A DNA stretch of 60,000 bases from Cristatella mucedo (lineage: Eukaryota; Bryozoa; Phylactolaemata; Cristatellidae): contig WPIO01000002.1 in NCBI GenBank assembly GCA_009760855.2, forward strand, positions 10,614,501 to 10,674,500, in the 5' to 3' direction. Both the position numbers and the translations under genes were made by a program. Of the stretch, positions 33,461 through 40,743 are shown piece by piece (the stretch's first letter is position 1; every line of letters begins with the position of its first letter). The notes under the pieces are model-generated. The model was not told the DNA's origin. It worked only from the letters and a program-made list of their open reading frames with translations, and did no database searches.

Positions 33461-33830
33461 GCTTAGCTCAATTAGCTCAATCCCTTGCTTTTCGTGGTGC
33501 TCTGAGGACACTCTGCAGTGTTCGGAGTGTGGAGCCAGTGCCCTCAGCAGGCACCACAGAAAGGGCGCGCAGCCAGCCACGTCAGTTGCCACGAGCTGCC
33601 TGGGCACAAAAATTGTAGCCCTACCTACAGCTCCGTGAAGGCGCGACCATGATGAGCAGAAGCAACCGGAAGCATCGTCAAGCCGCGCACTCGACGAGTT
33701 CGTGCGCCGTCGTTGCAGGAGGCTGATCAGTGATCCCATCGAGCACGAGTTCTACGTATGCTTTCACGAGTCCGTGCAGGAGACGATCGTTGAGCTGGCT
33801 TTCAGGATGAGCTTCGGTGCCTTGCTCTGA
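12138..33830 (+). CDS. INTU: Inturned planar cell polarity protein (CPLANE4), split gene
   Basis: Nineteen exons join in phase to 2507 coding bases (834 codons plus stop), covering roughly residue 160 of vertebrate INTU to the natural C-terminus. Order: conserved YVEP segment and LLGII helix, PDZ domain (IPGRQAYRSG, DWLVAVNDLEV), first longin-like module (MYLTLD, NLRGLFLTLYNVM, GKQVHIGY, CYDSLHSAF, RLDMFF), second module (DDYYGLRRMYTLLG, HVVASHLPAEDL, WREVFP, EPEGRWFMLIS, VLLEAGGC), Ser/Pro/Gln-rich linker, third module (GPSNTLFNYVSF, EHGVLFRC, GYWVVG, FYVCFHESV, ELAFRMSFGALL-stop). Known role of the family: INTU pairs with Fuzzy and WDPCP in the CPLANE complex at the basal body, supporting ciliary recruitment of IFT-A and Rab23 activation; in flies it is a planar polarity effector. 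The 5' end is incomplete in this model. Introns hold SINEs, LINE B pieces and long microsatellites. Identity is very secure; limits of linker exons are less so. Confidence 0.95.
12851..12940. repeat. Long hairpin (inverted repeat) in an INTU intron
   Basis: Left arm about 12851-12881, with core GCAAAGACAAAAAACACTGC (12861-12880). Right arm about 12909-12939, with the reverse complement GCAGTGTTTTTTGTCTTTGC. The arms are about 31 bases with about two mismatches around a loop of roughly 27 bases. No tail or target duplication was recognised. Confidence 0.8.
12980..13332. repeat. (GT)n with periodic GAGCGA interruptions
   Basis: A pure GT run to about 13058 is followed by about a dozen units of GAGCGAGTGTGTGTGTGTGT with varying GT number. 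It is a compound microsatellite that has become a roughly 20-base minisatellite. The antiparallel His/Thr ORF on the minus strand is an artefact of this tract. Confidence 0.95.
14041..14212 (+). mobile_element. tRNA-derived SINE just upstream of the INTU PDZ exon
   Basis: CTGGGTCGTGAGTTCGAGTC contains a tRNA-type B box (GAGTTCGAGTC). The body then reads CACTGCAAGCAGTGGGGATA, GCGAGGCTGTTAAATCAG. It ends about 50 bases before the exon at 14263. Confidence 0.8.
14263..14415 (+). CDS. INTU: INTU exon b (PDZ domain)
   Basis: Acceptor CTCCCTTTGCAG, donor AAG|GTACTG. 51 codons forming most of the PDZ domain: LVLVEALIPGRQAYRSGRVS, then IHDWLVAVNDLEVRWETIET. Phase 0 on both sides. The final PDZ strand (VKLTL) lies in the next exon, as expected from the vertebrate protein. 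Confidence 0.95.
14969..15002. repeat. Short tandem repeat (11-mer x3)
   Basis: Three copies of GCCTGCTTGCA with one T-to-C change, in an INTU intron. Confidence 0.8.
15211..15423 (+). CDS. INTU: INTU exon c (end of PDZ, start of longin 1)
   Basis: Acceptor TTCCACCTGCAG. Begins VKLTLQKMAVDPQ (last PDZ strand) and reaches HYTVMYLTLDTSSDSA, the first beta strand of the longin-like module. The donor ATG|GTAGCA at 15424 is weak but gives the phase 0 that the next exon requires. Confidence 0.85.
15659..15771 (+). CDS. INTU: INTU exon d (longin 1)
   Basis: Acceptor CGTTGCAG, donor CCGT|GTGAGC. Encodes DDLLYCFPRP and NLRGLFLTLYNVMADLSGSG, the equivalent of vertebrate EILYHYP...VRGIFLTLCDMLENVTG. 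It ends two bases into a Val codon. Confidence 0.95.
16318..16450 (-). mobile_element. SINE-like element with hairpin tail next to an INTU splice acceptor
   Basis: Plus-strand ATTTGTATAGCGCTCCAAG then CTCTATGTCGGCGCTCTAGA is the inverted family A hairpin. Minus-strand GATCGCGGGCTTGAGCTCC resembles a B box. The insertion stops about 14 bases before the acceptor of exon 16464. Confidence 0.6.
16464..16553 (+). CDS. INTU: INTU exon e (longin 1)
   Basis: Acceptor TTTGATTGCAG, donor GATGT|GTAAGC. Encodes SSLTHDGKQVHIGYIPCGRE then LLVVTVPADV. The acceptor lies only a few bases beyond an inverted SINE-like insertion. Confidence 0.95.
16818..16984 (+). mobile_element. tRNA-derived SINE
   Basis: GAGCCGGGATGGCACACTAG (A-box side), CGTGGGTTCGGATCCTGCAG (B box GGTTCGGATCC), CTGCAAGCGGTGGTGATG body, and GAGGCTGTTAAATCAGCT end. 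It is the clearest simple copy in the window. Confidence 0.85.
17500..17577 (+). repeat. Family A 3' tail
   Basis: TGCAAATGTAAAGTGCCTAG, a degraded hairpin, then a CATCATTATTATTATT tail. Confidence 0.7.
17606..17935. repeat. Purine-rich (GA)n region
   Basis: Interrupted GAGA runs with GAAAGC and GGGA variants on the plus strand. The Leu/Ser-rich ORFs on the minus strand are artefacts. Confidence 0.9.
17945..18012 (-). repeat. Decayed family A 3' tail, inverted
   Basis: ATTGAGTCCTAAGAAAACTAAATCTCC...AGGCTCTTCACAT is a diverged reverse complement of the hairpin, at the 3' side of the LINE remnant 18230-18780. Confidence 0.5.
18230..18780 (-). mobile_element. LINE family A fragment, minus strand
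   Basis: Minus-strand remnants: GSPIKQRIDYKAPSLTFGSI (like PVKQRIDFKVLSLTFRSL), SLAPDDLLEILPDQDSHRTT, and further 3' LADLKSFVGRALSGYAPKAR. Several frame breaks. Confidence 0.8.
18785..19018 (+). mobile_element. SINE with inverted internal duplication (fold-back)
   Basis: A plus-strand SINE head (GAGCCGTGATGGCACACTAA, 18790-18809) is followed by its inverted copy, then by a complete B box and body on the plus strand (GTGGGTTCGAATCCTGCAGT; CTGCAAGCGGTGGTGATAGC; GAGGCTGTTAAATCAGC). The centre CCACGACCTCGGGACCGAGG at about 18891-18910 is palindromic. Confidence 0.8.
19820..19897 (+). CDS. INTU: INTU exon f (longin 1 helix)
   Basis: Acceptor TCTGCTTGTAG, donor CACAG|GTGGGA. Encodes AELLISILEGVARVLGFCYD then SLH. 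Joined to the previous exon, the spacing to the vertebrate RNMIENVIQTLKFMYGSLD helix is identical without gaps, which chooses this acceptor over the two AGs just downstream. Confidence 0.92.
20120..20351 (+). CDS. INTU: INTU exon g (longin 1 end and inter-module loop)
   Basis: Acceptor TATCGTTTAG, donor AAAG|GTTTGC. SAFATSANKCRLDMFFTLLE matches vertebrate [20 protein letters not shown]. An Ala/Ser/Gln-rich loop follows, then FPSNATRWLPVPEESK, equivalent to LPGVRWLTLPLE. Confidence 0.95.
21206..21258. repeat. (CA)n microsatellite
   Basis: CACACA runs with TACA and TCACA interruptions, in an INTU intron. Confidence 0.9.
21698..21751 (+). CDS. INTU: INTU micro-exon h (18 codons)
   Basis: Acceptor CCTTTTTAG, donor ATG|GTAAGT. 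54 bases encode LKFDDILSGLESADFGDM, matching vertebrate KMELDMALSDLEAADFAEL. Phase 0 on both sides. It is too short for ordinary ORF scanning. Confidence 0.93.
22593..22655 (+). CDS. INTU: INTU micro-exon i (21 codons)
   Basis: Acceptor CCCTTTTTTTAG, donor AAG|GTAAAG. Encodes ADDYYGLRRMYTLLGCCAYY plus K, matching [20 protein letters not shown] at the start of the second longin-like module. Phase 0. Confidence 0.95.
24196..24345 (-). mobile_element. LINE family B 3' end, minus strand
   Basis: ATGTATTGTATCTCTGTCTG then CAACTCCACGAAGCC is the inverted family B terminus, continuing into the sequence equivalent to GCATGCGGTAGCCAACAG. Confidence 0.75.
24872..25099 (+). CDS. INTU: INTU exon j (longin 2 core)
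   Basis: Acceptor TTTCTCTTAG, donor CTG|GTACTG. GHVVASHLPAEDLADISTYA matches [20 protein letters not shown]. Then come FENIVIWREVFP and EPEGRWFMLISAL, equivalent to LIIWREVFP...EPEGRYFLLVVGL. Phase 0. Confidence 0.95.
25514..25563 (+). CDS. INTU: INTU micro-exon k
   Basis: Acceptor CTCCTTTTTTAG, donor CTAG|GTGAGT. 50 bases encode GHGALAVLLEAGGCST, matching vertebrate KHYMLCVLLEAGGCAS. It ends two bases into an Arg codon. Confidence 0.95.
26025..26205 (-). mobile_element. LINE family B 3' end, minus strand
   Basis: TAATGCATCTCCTTCTGTAA, GTCCACAAAGCCC, AGGAGAGTTTTCTGTACACA and GGCAGCAAAGAGAAAGTGAG match the copies at 30650 and 41284. Confidence 0.8.
27093..27197 (+). CDS. INTU: INTU exon l
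   Basis: Acceptor GATCTGCTTCAG. DPFYVNQVQQTLLELEAS matches CVYVDQVKTTLHQLDG. Two donors are possible; CAAAG|GTGAGC at 27198 is chosen because it is the stronger consensus, gives the right phase, and yields CEQRLRSSLPP across the junction, matching vertebrate DERLASSPVP. Confidence 0.9.
27248..27436. repeat. Purine-rich (GA)n/(CAGA)n region
   Basis: GAGAGA runs with a (GACA)n core at about 27320-27340, immediately 3' of INTU exon l. Confidence 0.9.
27542..27627 (+). CDS. INTU: INTU exon m (start of linker)
   Basis: Acceptor TTTGTACAG, donor GATG|GGTAAAG read as G|GTAAAG. Encodes LRSSLPPLASPEAFLSAQHL, similar to RLASSPVPCLSCADWFL. It ends one base into a codon. Confidence 0.8.
27808..27954 (+). 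CDS. INTU: INTU exon n (Gln-rich linker, acceptor uncertain)
   Basis: The strong donor ATCG|GTGAGG at 27955 leaves one base, which the next exon needs. Upstream in this frame are TSVGREPKQRKTAAVSG, a CAG run giving six Gln, and TADQVVAAWI. Acceptors at 27807 or 27834 both fit the phase. An alternative begins at 27731 in another frame with a weak donor at 27839. The linker is not conserved enough to decide. Confidence 0.55.
28064..28194 (+). CDS. INTU: INTU exon o (Ser/Gly/Pro linker)
   Basis: Acceptor TTCTTGCCCAG, donor CTG|GTTAGC. Encodes SGQSDAGDSNESAASQGSAS and ends SAGSSLYL. It corresponds to the low-complexity SSGGSDNG...SGTLLKV part of the vertebrate protein. Confidence 0.75.
28289..28306. 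repeat. Poly(C) run
   Basis: An unbroken C run in an INTU intron, bordered by GCGCCG and GATTGC. Confidence 0.85.
28426..28547 (+). CDS. INTU: INTU exon p (linker)
   Basis: Acceptor CTCGATGCAG, donor GGCTG|GTACGT. Encodes VPSRPRRVISSLPIVPDSAA. Phase 0 in and two bases out, exactly what the next exon needs; SLPI aligns with vertebrate TLPNPF. Confidence 0.75.
29388..29475 (-). repeat. Decayed family A 3' tail, inverted
   Basis: CTACTAACAATAATAATCG tail, then CTCTCAGAGAACTCAATCTC and AGGTGCATTACAG, a diverged inverted hairpin in an INTU intron. Confidence 0.65.
30572..30647. repeat. (GT)n microsatellite
   Basis: A nearly pure GT run directly 5' of the family B terminus at 30650. Confidence 0.95.
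30648..31085 (-). mobile_element. LINE family B 3' part, minus strand
   Basis: An (ATGTA)n-like tail (30651-30684), then TCTCCGTCTGTAACTCCACA. On the minus strand the RT C-terminus reads TVGDRSFSSACPRLWNLLLQ and FSAVLSCYFHATHYFNWSPD, followed by LRETKSVGYQMPTESRLG. It lies inside an INTU intron, opposite to the gene. Confidence 0.85.
31088..31168. repeat. (GT)n/(GCGT)n microsatellite
   Basis: GT repeat grading into GCGTGCGT, adjoining the 5' border of the family B fragment. Confidence 0.9.
31434..31611 (+). CDS. INTU: INTU exon q (longin 3)
   Basis: Acceptor TCTCGCCATAG, donor AAG|GTATTC. LTGGPSNTLFNYVSFDIGQG matches [20 protein letters not shown]. The exon continues through VIVTPATQHE and DLVDNFFRCCTVVRSNLRK. 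A later donor (GGC|GTGAGC, 31652) would extend the protein but puts the next exon out of phase. Confidence 0.9.
31831..32042 (+). CDS. INTU: INTU exon r (longin 3)
   Basis: Acceptor TTGCAAACTCAG, donor CGG|GTAAGC. Encodes RAFETKGHVGGSS, a Ser/Gly loop, VVEHGVLFRCQP and GSSIGYWVVG, matching VKEHGVLFECSP and MAYWVVG. With this junction the spacing from CC to EHGVLF differs from the vertebrate protein by one residue. A better pyrimidine tract at 31690-31739 is out of phase. Confidence 0.88.
33022..33092. repeat. (AG)n microsatellite
   Basis: About 34 AG units with no interruption, in the last INTU intron. Confidence 0.95.
33171..33188. repeat. Poly(C) run
   Basis: An unbroken C run between TTGC and GCACTG. 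Confidence 0.85.
33222..33464. repeat. (GT)n tract with ATGCGAGCATG interruptions
   Basis: GT repeats interrupted by three similar GCATGCGAGCATG-type inserts (about 33253, 33292, 33374) and then a pure run to 33455. It lies in the last INTU intron. Confidence 0.95.
33719..33830 (+). CDS. INTU: INTU exon s (terminal exon with stop)
   Basis: Acceptor GTCGTTGCAG. Encodes RLISDPIEHEFYVCFHESVQ then ETIVELAFRMSFGALL and TGA at 33828-33830. It matches the vertebrate C-terminus QELYVCFHDSVTE...AFKLFFGLTL residue for residue in spacing. Confidence 0.97.
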
Positions 33831-34579
33831 TCGGCAGACCATCAGATGACAGGAGAAGCTGCTGCTGCCAGATCGTGCCCTATCGCTTGACCGCCGTGTA
33901 GGAAGGCATTGGCGATGCAAATATGACTTTTCTTTGTGAAAAAAGGTCGACTGACAATCAGCTAATTGCAAGAACCGTGCAGAGCTCGGCCACTGCCTCC
34001 ACAGAAAGAGCCGGCGCTCGTGCAGCCACTCATCGAACCGTGCACACTCGCCATTTGCACTCTCGTCGATCGCTGCCAGCCTAGAATTTGACCTTGACCC
34101 TACCTCCCCCATGGTCCGTACCGGCATCGAGTCGCTAGCTTGCCATTTGCCGGCCTGCCGATCGGCAGCAGGCTGCACTCAACTTCCGCTTGCTGCCCTG
34201 CGGAGCCCTCCTGCACCGTCGCTGGTTGCAGCCTTGGCGCCGCATTACGCCAGAGCGTGGCGCCCTTCTGCCAATCCGCTATTTGCGGTGCTTCGTCCGC
34301 AGCCGTGCACTGCAGACTTTGAATGACTGCCACAACCTGTGCTGGCACTGCTGCTGCGGTGGTGGCGGCTTGTTTCGGCGAGCACGGCCTGTGCAGGCTG
34401 AGAGAATTATGACAGGTGCCTGCAATGTCTCTATCCGTCAGTTTGCACTTCAGTTTTTGTTAGCGAATGGATTCATTCAACGGCTCCTCATTGTGGGCTC
34501 GTACGATAGTTTGGTAAGTGCCAGCTCATGGGTGGGCTCTTGCCACCGGCTTGCCGCGGCAAAGCGTCCTGCTTGAAGA

Positions 34580-34585
34580 ATTAAA
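34580..34585 (+). promoter_or_regulatory. Possible poly(A) signal of INTU
   Basis: ATTAAA about 750 bases after the INTU stop. I did not find a closer AATAAA. It is a weak assignment. Confidence 0.25.
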
Positions 34586-34985
34586 CTCTTTATAACTTAT
34601 GAGCTCCGAAACGGCAGCCGCATCTAGCGGTTGTGCTTGAATAAGTGCTTGAAACGCCACCGGCGACAGTATGTGATGCAGGTTCGAAATTGCAAGGCCT
34701 TCCTTTGGTAGCTTGCAGTGGCAGCATGGCTGTAGTTGGCTGTATTTTCTTGGACAGCAGCGGCAGCACGTATAGTCTAGCCAATGCTGATTGATTGAGT
34801 GCATTGCTGCTGTCGCGTTTCTTAGAGATGTTAGTCCTGAGGCTGAGGCAATACAAATACCGGCGCTGCTGGCTTGGCTCGAAGCTCGAGTCACAAATGC
34901 TGCGATACACGCAGATAGTCTGATGGTTAGCCAGCACAGCGGCCATAAATACCGGCCAGTACGTTAAAATAGCAGGTCCGGGTCG

Positions 34986-35235
34986 TTAAGGGTCGACCAG
35001 TCAAGTCTATTTGACAGCTGCAGAGTCCTACATGTTTCCTATCACCAGCCACAGCGATACTTACCTGTATTTGCCGTTTAAACCGTCAGAACTTGCTGCA
35101 GGGACTAATAAACTGAATGCTTGTCTCGAAGACGTGATGCCGGTAAATTTCCTTAAACTAAACGACGATAAAACGAACGACTACTCAAAGGACACCCCAA
35201 GCATGTGGACTAGAAGACTTTGCTCTTCTAATAGA
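34986..35235 (+). mobile_element. LINE RT fragment (third family)
   Basis: Plus-strand NKLNACLEDVMPVNFLKLND DKTN-like sequence, then PSMWTRRLCSSN. It matches the minus-strand remnant at 45330-45810 (KLNACLTDIPSRMSANFLKL; WTRRLCSS). A short relic immediately before the AT-rich minisatellite. Confidence 0.65.
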
Positions 35236-35990
35236 GTTTATGAGTCCAATAGAGATTATATAAGTAGATTACAGGTAGATTATGGGCAGATTATGCATGA
35301 ATTATGAGTGGATTATAAATAAATCATTAATCGTGACAGTAATTTATAAATGATGAGTAGATAGTGAGTTGATTACAGGTACATTAAGAGTAGATTATAG
35401 GTAGATAATGGATAAATTGTAGGTAGATTATAAGTTTATTATGAATAAATGATATACAAATTATGATTAGTTTATGTATAAGTTGGCTATGAGTAAACTA
35501 TAAGTAGATTATCAGCAGATTATACGTAAATTATGTATAACTTATATAAGAATTATGAGTAGATTACATATGAATTATGAGTATATTATAAGTTTATTAT
35601 GTCAAGATTATATTGGTGATTATAATTAATTATGAAAGAATTTTATAAAAGTATATTATAGGTATATAATGAGTAGATTATAAAATTAATTATGATTAGA
35701 TTGTAAGGATATATGTAGATTATAAGTAGATTATGATTATAAGTGAATTATGAGTAGATTATAGACAGTGTATGAGTGGATTATAATAAGTATATTACAT
35801 GTAGATTATAAGTAGATTATGAATATATCATATATTAATGAGTATATTATAAGTTGATTATGTAAATTATAAATATGTTGTGAGTATATTATAGGTCTAT
35901 TGTGTTTGGGTTAAATATGAATTATAAATAGCTTAAATATCAATTATGAGTATATTATAAGTCGATTATGAGTAGGGTACGGGTAGATAA
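35236..35990. repeat. Degenerate AT-rich minisatellite
   Basis: About 750 bases built from a unit near GTAGATTATGA / GTAGATTATAA (10-12 bases, often with spacing variants), for example AGTAGATTATAAGTAGATTA near 35718-35737. Drift is strong and no ORF is present. Confidence 0.85.
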
Positions 35991-36593
35991 AAAACGATTT
36001 TGCGATAATTTTCATTAATTGCAGCTCTCGCCTGCCTATATGAAAATTTTGGAAGTTTGGCCCCCAACAAAAAGCGGGTCCTTCCCCTAAATAAAAATCT
36101 TGGCTTCGCCACTTGCTTTCCGTATATAATATCCCACCCACCTCTCGCCCGCCTCCCCAAAATCACGATGAATTCTCCCGAGCTCGAAGCCCGAAATTAG
36201 TGCCGTAGCTTTATTATGAGTAGCCGAGTGCAGTTTCTGCGAATGCGACCGGAAGATACCTCAGACAGGCGTCGTAGTATCAAACAGAATGTTGCAAGAA
36301 TTTGGAGCTACACCAAAGTACACTTAACCTTTAGTATGCAAACGCTGTGGAGATTATCTCTCAGTGAAACGGATGCAAACGAAGAGCCTGAGCACGACAG
36401 ACAGTCTTAGTGGCGGCGCTGCCGGTCGCCATTACGGCTGTGCCCTCGCACAGCTACAATGCTGCAAAAAACAAGCTTTATCAAGCGTTTTATTATTGTT
36501 ATCATATTATCATTACAACATGCTTTTAAGCAAGGGTTTTCATTGTCACATTAAATTTTTCCTACATCCTCCCTCCGTACGTGCTGCTAGTCA
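35991..36593. other. Intergenic, no gene recognised
   Basis: No conserved ORF. Short frames at 36216-36410 and 36364-36633 show no motif. Confidence 0.4.
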
Positions 36594-37165
36594 TAATAAT
36601 AATAATAATAATAATAGCATAGTATTTGTATAGGGCCTCAAGAGAGCTTAAACTCAGTCTAGTTACTCTACACATGCAAGAAAGGAAGCTTGTCGATTGG
36701 TTAGTGACAGTGTGCACAGGTCTGCACGCATAAGCGGTCGAAGGGCAATGCACGTTGAGGGAGCCAATGCTGTACGGTTGAATGGATCATCAGCTTCTTT
36801 TTAAATACCGTCCAGTCAGGGGACGTCGCGACGTCAGTCGGAAGTGAACTCTAAGCTTTGGGAGCGTACGAGCCGAATGTGCGGTTCCAATGGATTGGAG
36901 GCTGGCTTGAGAGAGGCACAAGTGAGGCTTGAGTCGGAAGTACACATTGTGCGATACAAAACCTGAGTAGGCCTGAGTACTTCGGGTTGGTTCAGCCGGA
37001 GCGTGACGACAATGAAGGGACCTAACATTTAATGACAGAACCGCAAGGCCGATGCACTGCCCGATGAGGAGGTAGGTGCGCAGTAGCAGGTATGTGCCTA
37101 GTGGCATGTGGAAGCTGCGGCATTTCCGACAGACGAACCTAGCCGCAGAGGTTTGCACCAACCGT
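36594..37165 (-). mobile_element. LINE family A fragment, minus strand
   Basis: An (AAT)n tail (36594-36614) and a weak inverted hairpin, then minus-strand RT remnants including QTSAARFVCRKCRSFHMP (equivalent to QNSAARLVCRERRSCHIT), VLSLNVRSLH and an LVSHNVYF-like block. Frames are broken. Confidence 0.75.
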
Positions 37166-38008
37166 GCACGTCGAACGGCGGCACGGGAAGGGACGACGGC
37201 GCCGCGCGAACCCTCAAAGGAACTCGCCTCCTGGCAGGCCTTTAAGCGGCCAATCTAGCGGCCGAAATGGCCGGCGACGCGCGGGCAGTCGAGCGCCGGC
37301 GGCGGGCGCGTTGACTCAGCAGGACCGCTCGCCAAGGCGCCCAGATCGCCCGAGACAAAAGCGCGAGCTCCTCGCATTCTTCGCGACCGCTCCCTCAGAG
37401 ACGACGCGATAGTGCAAGACAATCGAACGGCAGTCTGCGACGAGCCGCGATGCAGGCGCGGGCCGCCTCGCCGCCGCACGCCGACTCCAATTGAAACCGA
37501 CTCTCTGCTCAGCCGTCGTAACCGAAGCGGCCACCCTGAGAAGCAGAGTCCGCGAGCAATAAAGCCAAGTTCGGCAACTAAGCACAGCGGCAATGAAAGC
37601 GCCCAACGGGGCAGGCCCGCAGCGGATCTCGCCGCCGTGAAGCCAGGTAAGGAAGGGGGATACATCCAGCGTTCTCGTGGAGAAAATGAATTGCGTCAGT
37701 TGCGTCCGCGGATCGAAGGAGCCGCCCGCGTCGATTGAAGAGAGGTAATTGTCCTTCGCAGACGAGGACGCATCACGCCGACTCCCGCGGCCGGACGGAG
37801 GTCATCAGATCACGGAGAGCGCCCGTCGAATCCCGCATCGGCCGCGCTGAGCCGACTCGGCCCAGACTTGGCAAGCTGGGAAACTGAGCTCGTTGGTTCC
37901 AGCTTCTTTAATATAAGCTCGAGACTCTGGCGGCTCTCAGCTGCCATGGTGAAGCTCAACGCGGGCCACGTTATCTACAGCTCTGCGAAATTGTAGGAAT
38001 CCACATAT

Positions 38009-38170
38009 ATAATAATAATAATAATGCACTTGATAAAGCGCCCTCAGAGAACTCGATCTCTTTCTAGGCGCTTCACATTTGCTGCAAAGGTAAGCGCGAT
38101 TGAATGGCGAGTAATATCATGCTTAATAAACATGAATAACATGGTTAGGGGTGACATGCACAGGGTCAGG
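38009..38170 (-). mobile_element. Family A LINE 3' end, inverted
   Basis: AATAATAATAATAATGCACT, AAAGCGCCCTCAGAGAACTC and TTTCTAGGCGCTTCACATTT, then the 3' UTR equivalent (GGTTAGGGGTGACATGCACA). It is well preserved. Confidence 0.85.
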
Positions 38171-38454
38171 TTATTACAATCAACGACGGCAGCGAGTCGC
38201 TATCAAATTTCGCCGCCGCAGCCGCCGCCGCAATCTCTATCCTATTAATGCTGCCGCCTGTGCACTACGACTAAAAAGCGAGTGAATAGACGCTCGGCGA
38301 GCTGCAGTCGCTGCTCCGCTGTGCACGTGAACGCACTCGGTGAACTGGCGAAGAAAAAGAGCAGCTGCGGCACGTGATCGCAGCGTCAGATCGCGGGACA
38401 CGTTCGCTGACACGTCGGCATTGACCGCCCCTAGAAGGACAGTAACAATAGACT

Positions 38455-38610
38455 GATTTTATGTGTATAGCGGCAGCATAGTTCGACCGCCGCGCCTCCA
38501 GCGGATAACGCAAAATTTCCCGCTGCAGGGCTCGAACCCATGACCGCCTGACGCCCAGGGGTGAGACTAGACTCAGAGGCCTGGCCACTGCGAACGGTCG
38601 CGGCGGCTCT
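38455..38610 (-). mobile_element. tRNA-like SINE, minus strand
   Basis: Plus-strand CAGGGCTCGAACCCATGACC is an inverted B box. Minus strand: GGTCATGGGTTCGAGCCCTG, then GTCGAACTATGCTGCCGCTA tail. No hairpin tail is visible. Confidence 0.65.
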
Positions 38611-39968
38611 ACGCTGCGCTAAAGCCGCGAATTACCCGGCGCTGTCTGGGGATGCGGGTCCAGCAGCCGCCGCTGCCTTCCGCCACTATTTAGGCGACAA
38701 CGCTTCGGCGAAATGAGCGCACACTCATTAAACTACCTGTCGCCAAGTCATTCTCCCCGTATCGGAAGAGTACGCTTTGAACTATATGGCAACCGACTGC
38801 CGCTCTCCCGCTAACGACACGAGGATGGTCGAAGTCTCGACTAAGAAAGTCTCTTAGCACGATCCCCTTCAACCGGCGCTCGCGCTGCGCCGCTCTCGAC
38901 GTGCAACTCCGCCTCCGCCCCACCGCCGAAGCCGTTTGAGCTCATTGTTTGATTCGCTGTCGATCGCTGCGCCTAAGACCGGCGCGATAAACAGCAATCG
39001 ATACGCGCGCATTCAGGGCGCACTCGGTCGCCGTTGCCGAGCGCGTTCTAGCAGCGGCTGGCCGGCCAGGGCACGAACGCGCGCAGCGGCGGCCCCACCG
39101 CCGGCCGCCATTGCCGCCTGCCGCTCGGGAGCCTCGTCCTGGGACGCCGCTGCGGTGGCGGCTCCTCTTCCCGCCTCCGCGGAGAGCGGCGAGCTGTGCG
39201 CTGGCGATCGTCGCGATTTGCATATATTACGACCGCCTGAGTCAACAGCGCGTCGGTCTTATTGAGACGTCCGACGGACCATTCGGGCGGCGTTCGTTCT
39301 CTCGGAGGAGGCTGCGCCCCACCGGGCGGATGAAGCTGCGAGGTGAGCCGCTGCCGCCGCCACTACCGCAGCGCTGCAGAGGTGCATCCCGGCGACGATG
39401 GCAAGTATCTGCGACGTCGGTAGATGTAGCGACGGCATCAACAGACGCGGAGGCCTGCCGCGGCGGCGGCCGATGTACCGATGGGGGGTGGGTCGCCCAC
39501 GTCGCGTCGCCGCTCTCTGCGGACTCCCCCGGCGCCGCCATTGGCGGCGCCGGCGTCCGCAACGCTTAGCATAGACACATGGGTCCGCGTTTAGCGCCTG
39601 AGAGTCACTTGACCCGTCGAGCCGTCTCACTTCACTCCGGCGACGTCGGGAGCCTTCCTCGTCTATCCAAACCTGGCTAGCACGAGTTTGCGACTCCGCA
39701 GGTGCCCGCCGCGGCGAATTCATTCTCGCCGCCGAGCTCGAATCGTCCGCCGCGTCACATTGGTCAGCTGCTCTCCGGGGTCGCACCGCCGGCCGTTTGC
39801 CGTAGCCCGCGCGCGCTCGTGCCACACGGCGCGCTGTCAAGTAGGGGAGCAGGGAATTTACCAGCGCCACGCCCTCTTCGCCCTCCGTCCGCGTAACCTT
39901 TCTTCTTCGCTTCGAACCGCACCGCCCAGCGGATGCGACAGCCTAACGCTTCTACGCTTCCGGGTTGT

Positions 39969-40113
<145 letters not shown>

Positions 40114-40369
40114 GGACGGACGGGCTCTTCCTCCTCAGTTGCAGGGCAAGCGAAGGCTCCAGATGACCACGTCACGTACCGCTGCACAGCGCGGCTTGCA
40201 CGAGAACACGCTCGCTCGCGAGCAGACGCGCCACCCGTCTAGCCGCTGCCTACACTAGCAGCCGCCGCTGCGGGCGCAGCGCATTCGCTCGCGCGTCAGA
40301 GCGCGGCGCCCGCAACAGTTAAGTAAATGGAGACAGTTCTATTCTACGAACCATTCAAGCGTGCTTCCT

Positions 40370-40431
40370 TTGCAGCAAATGTAAAGCTCCTACAAAAGGG
40401 TCTGAGCTATCTGAGGGCGCTTTATCAAGTG

Positions 40432-40463
<32 letters not shown>
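40370..40463 (+). repeat. Family A 3' tail with (ATT)n
   Basis: TTTGCAGCAAATGTAAAGCT, hairpin, GGGCGCTTTATCAAGTGTG, then about eight ATT units. It sits about 280 bases upstream of the FAM43-like start codon. Confidence 0.85.
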
Positions 40464-40743
40464 GGAACGATATTCCTAGGAACAATATTCCAGTGAATCG
40501 GCGGGGCACTCGCATGCGCTTGCGCACGTCGCGTGGGACGCGCTTCGACGGTCGCTTAACGAAAGACAGAGGTCAAGATTTGCTTTCAGATGGCAGCGCT
40601 TAGGACAGTGAAATGTTTTAGCATCATATTCACTCCTATTGTCGACCATGACGCGTCTTTATATTTTTATAGCTTGCAGTATCCATTCTCCATTTTTGCA
40701 GTCCGCTGCTGCCTCTTCTTCTGACAAGACCGCGTTGGGCACC

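Noticed and set aside
39111-39870. Long Arg/Ala/Pro-rich ORFs in the CpG-rich region on both strands
   Set aside because: High GC content removes stops on both strands at once. Composition is biased, with no motif and no conserved block.
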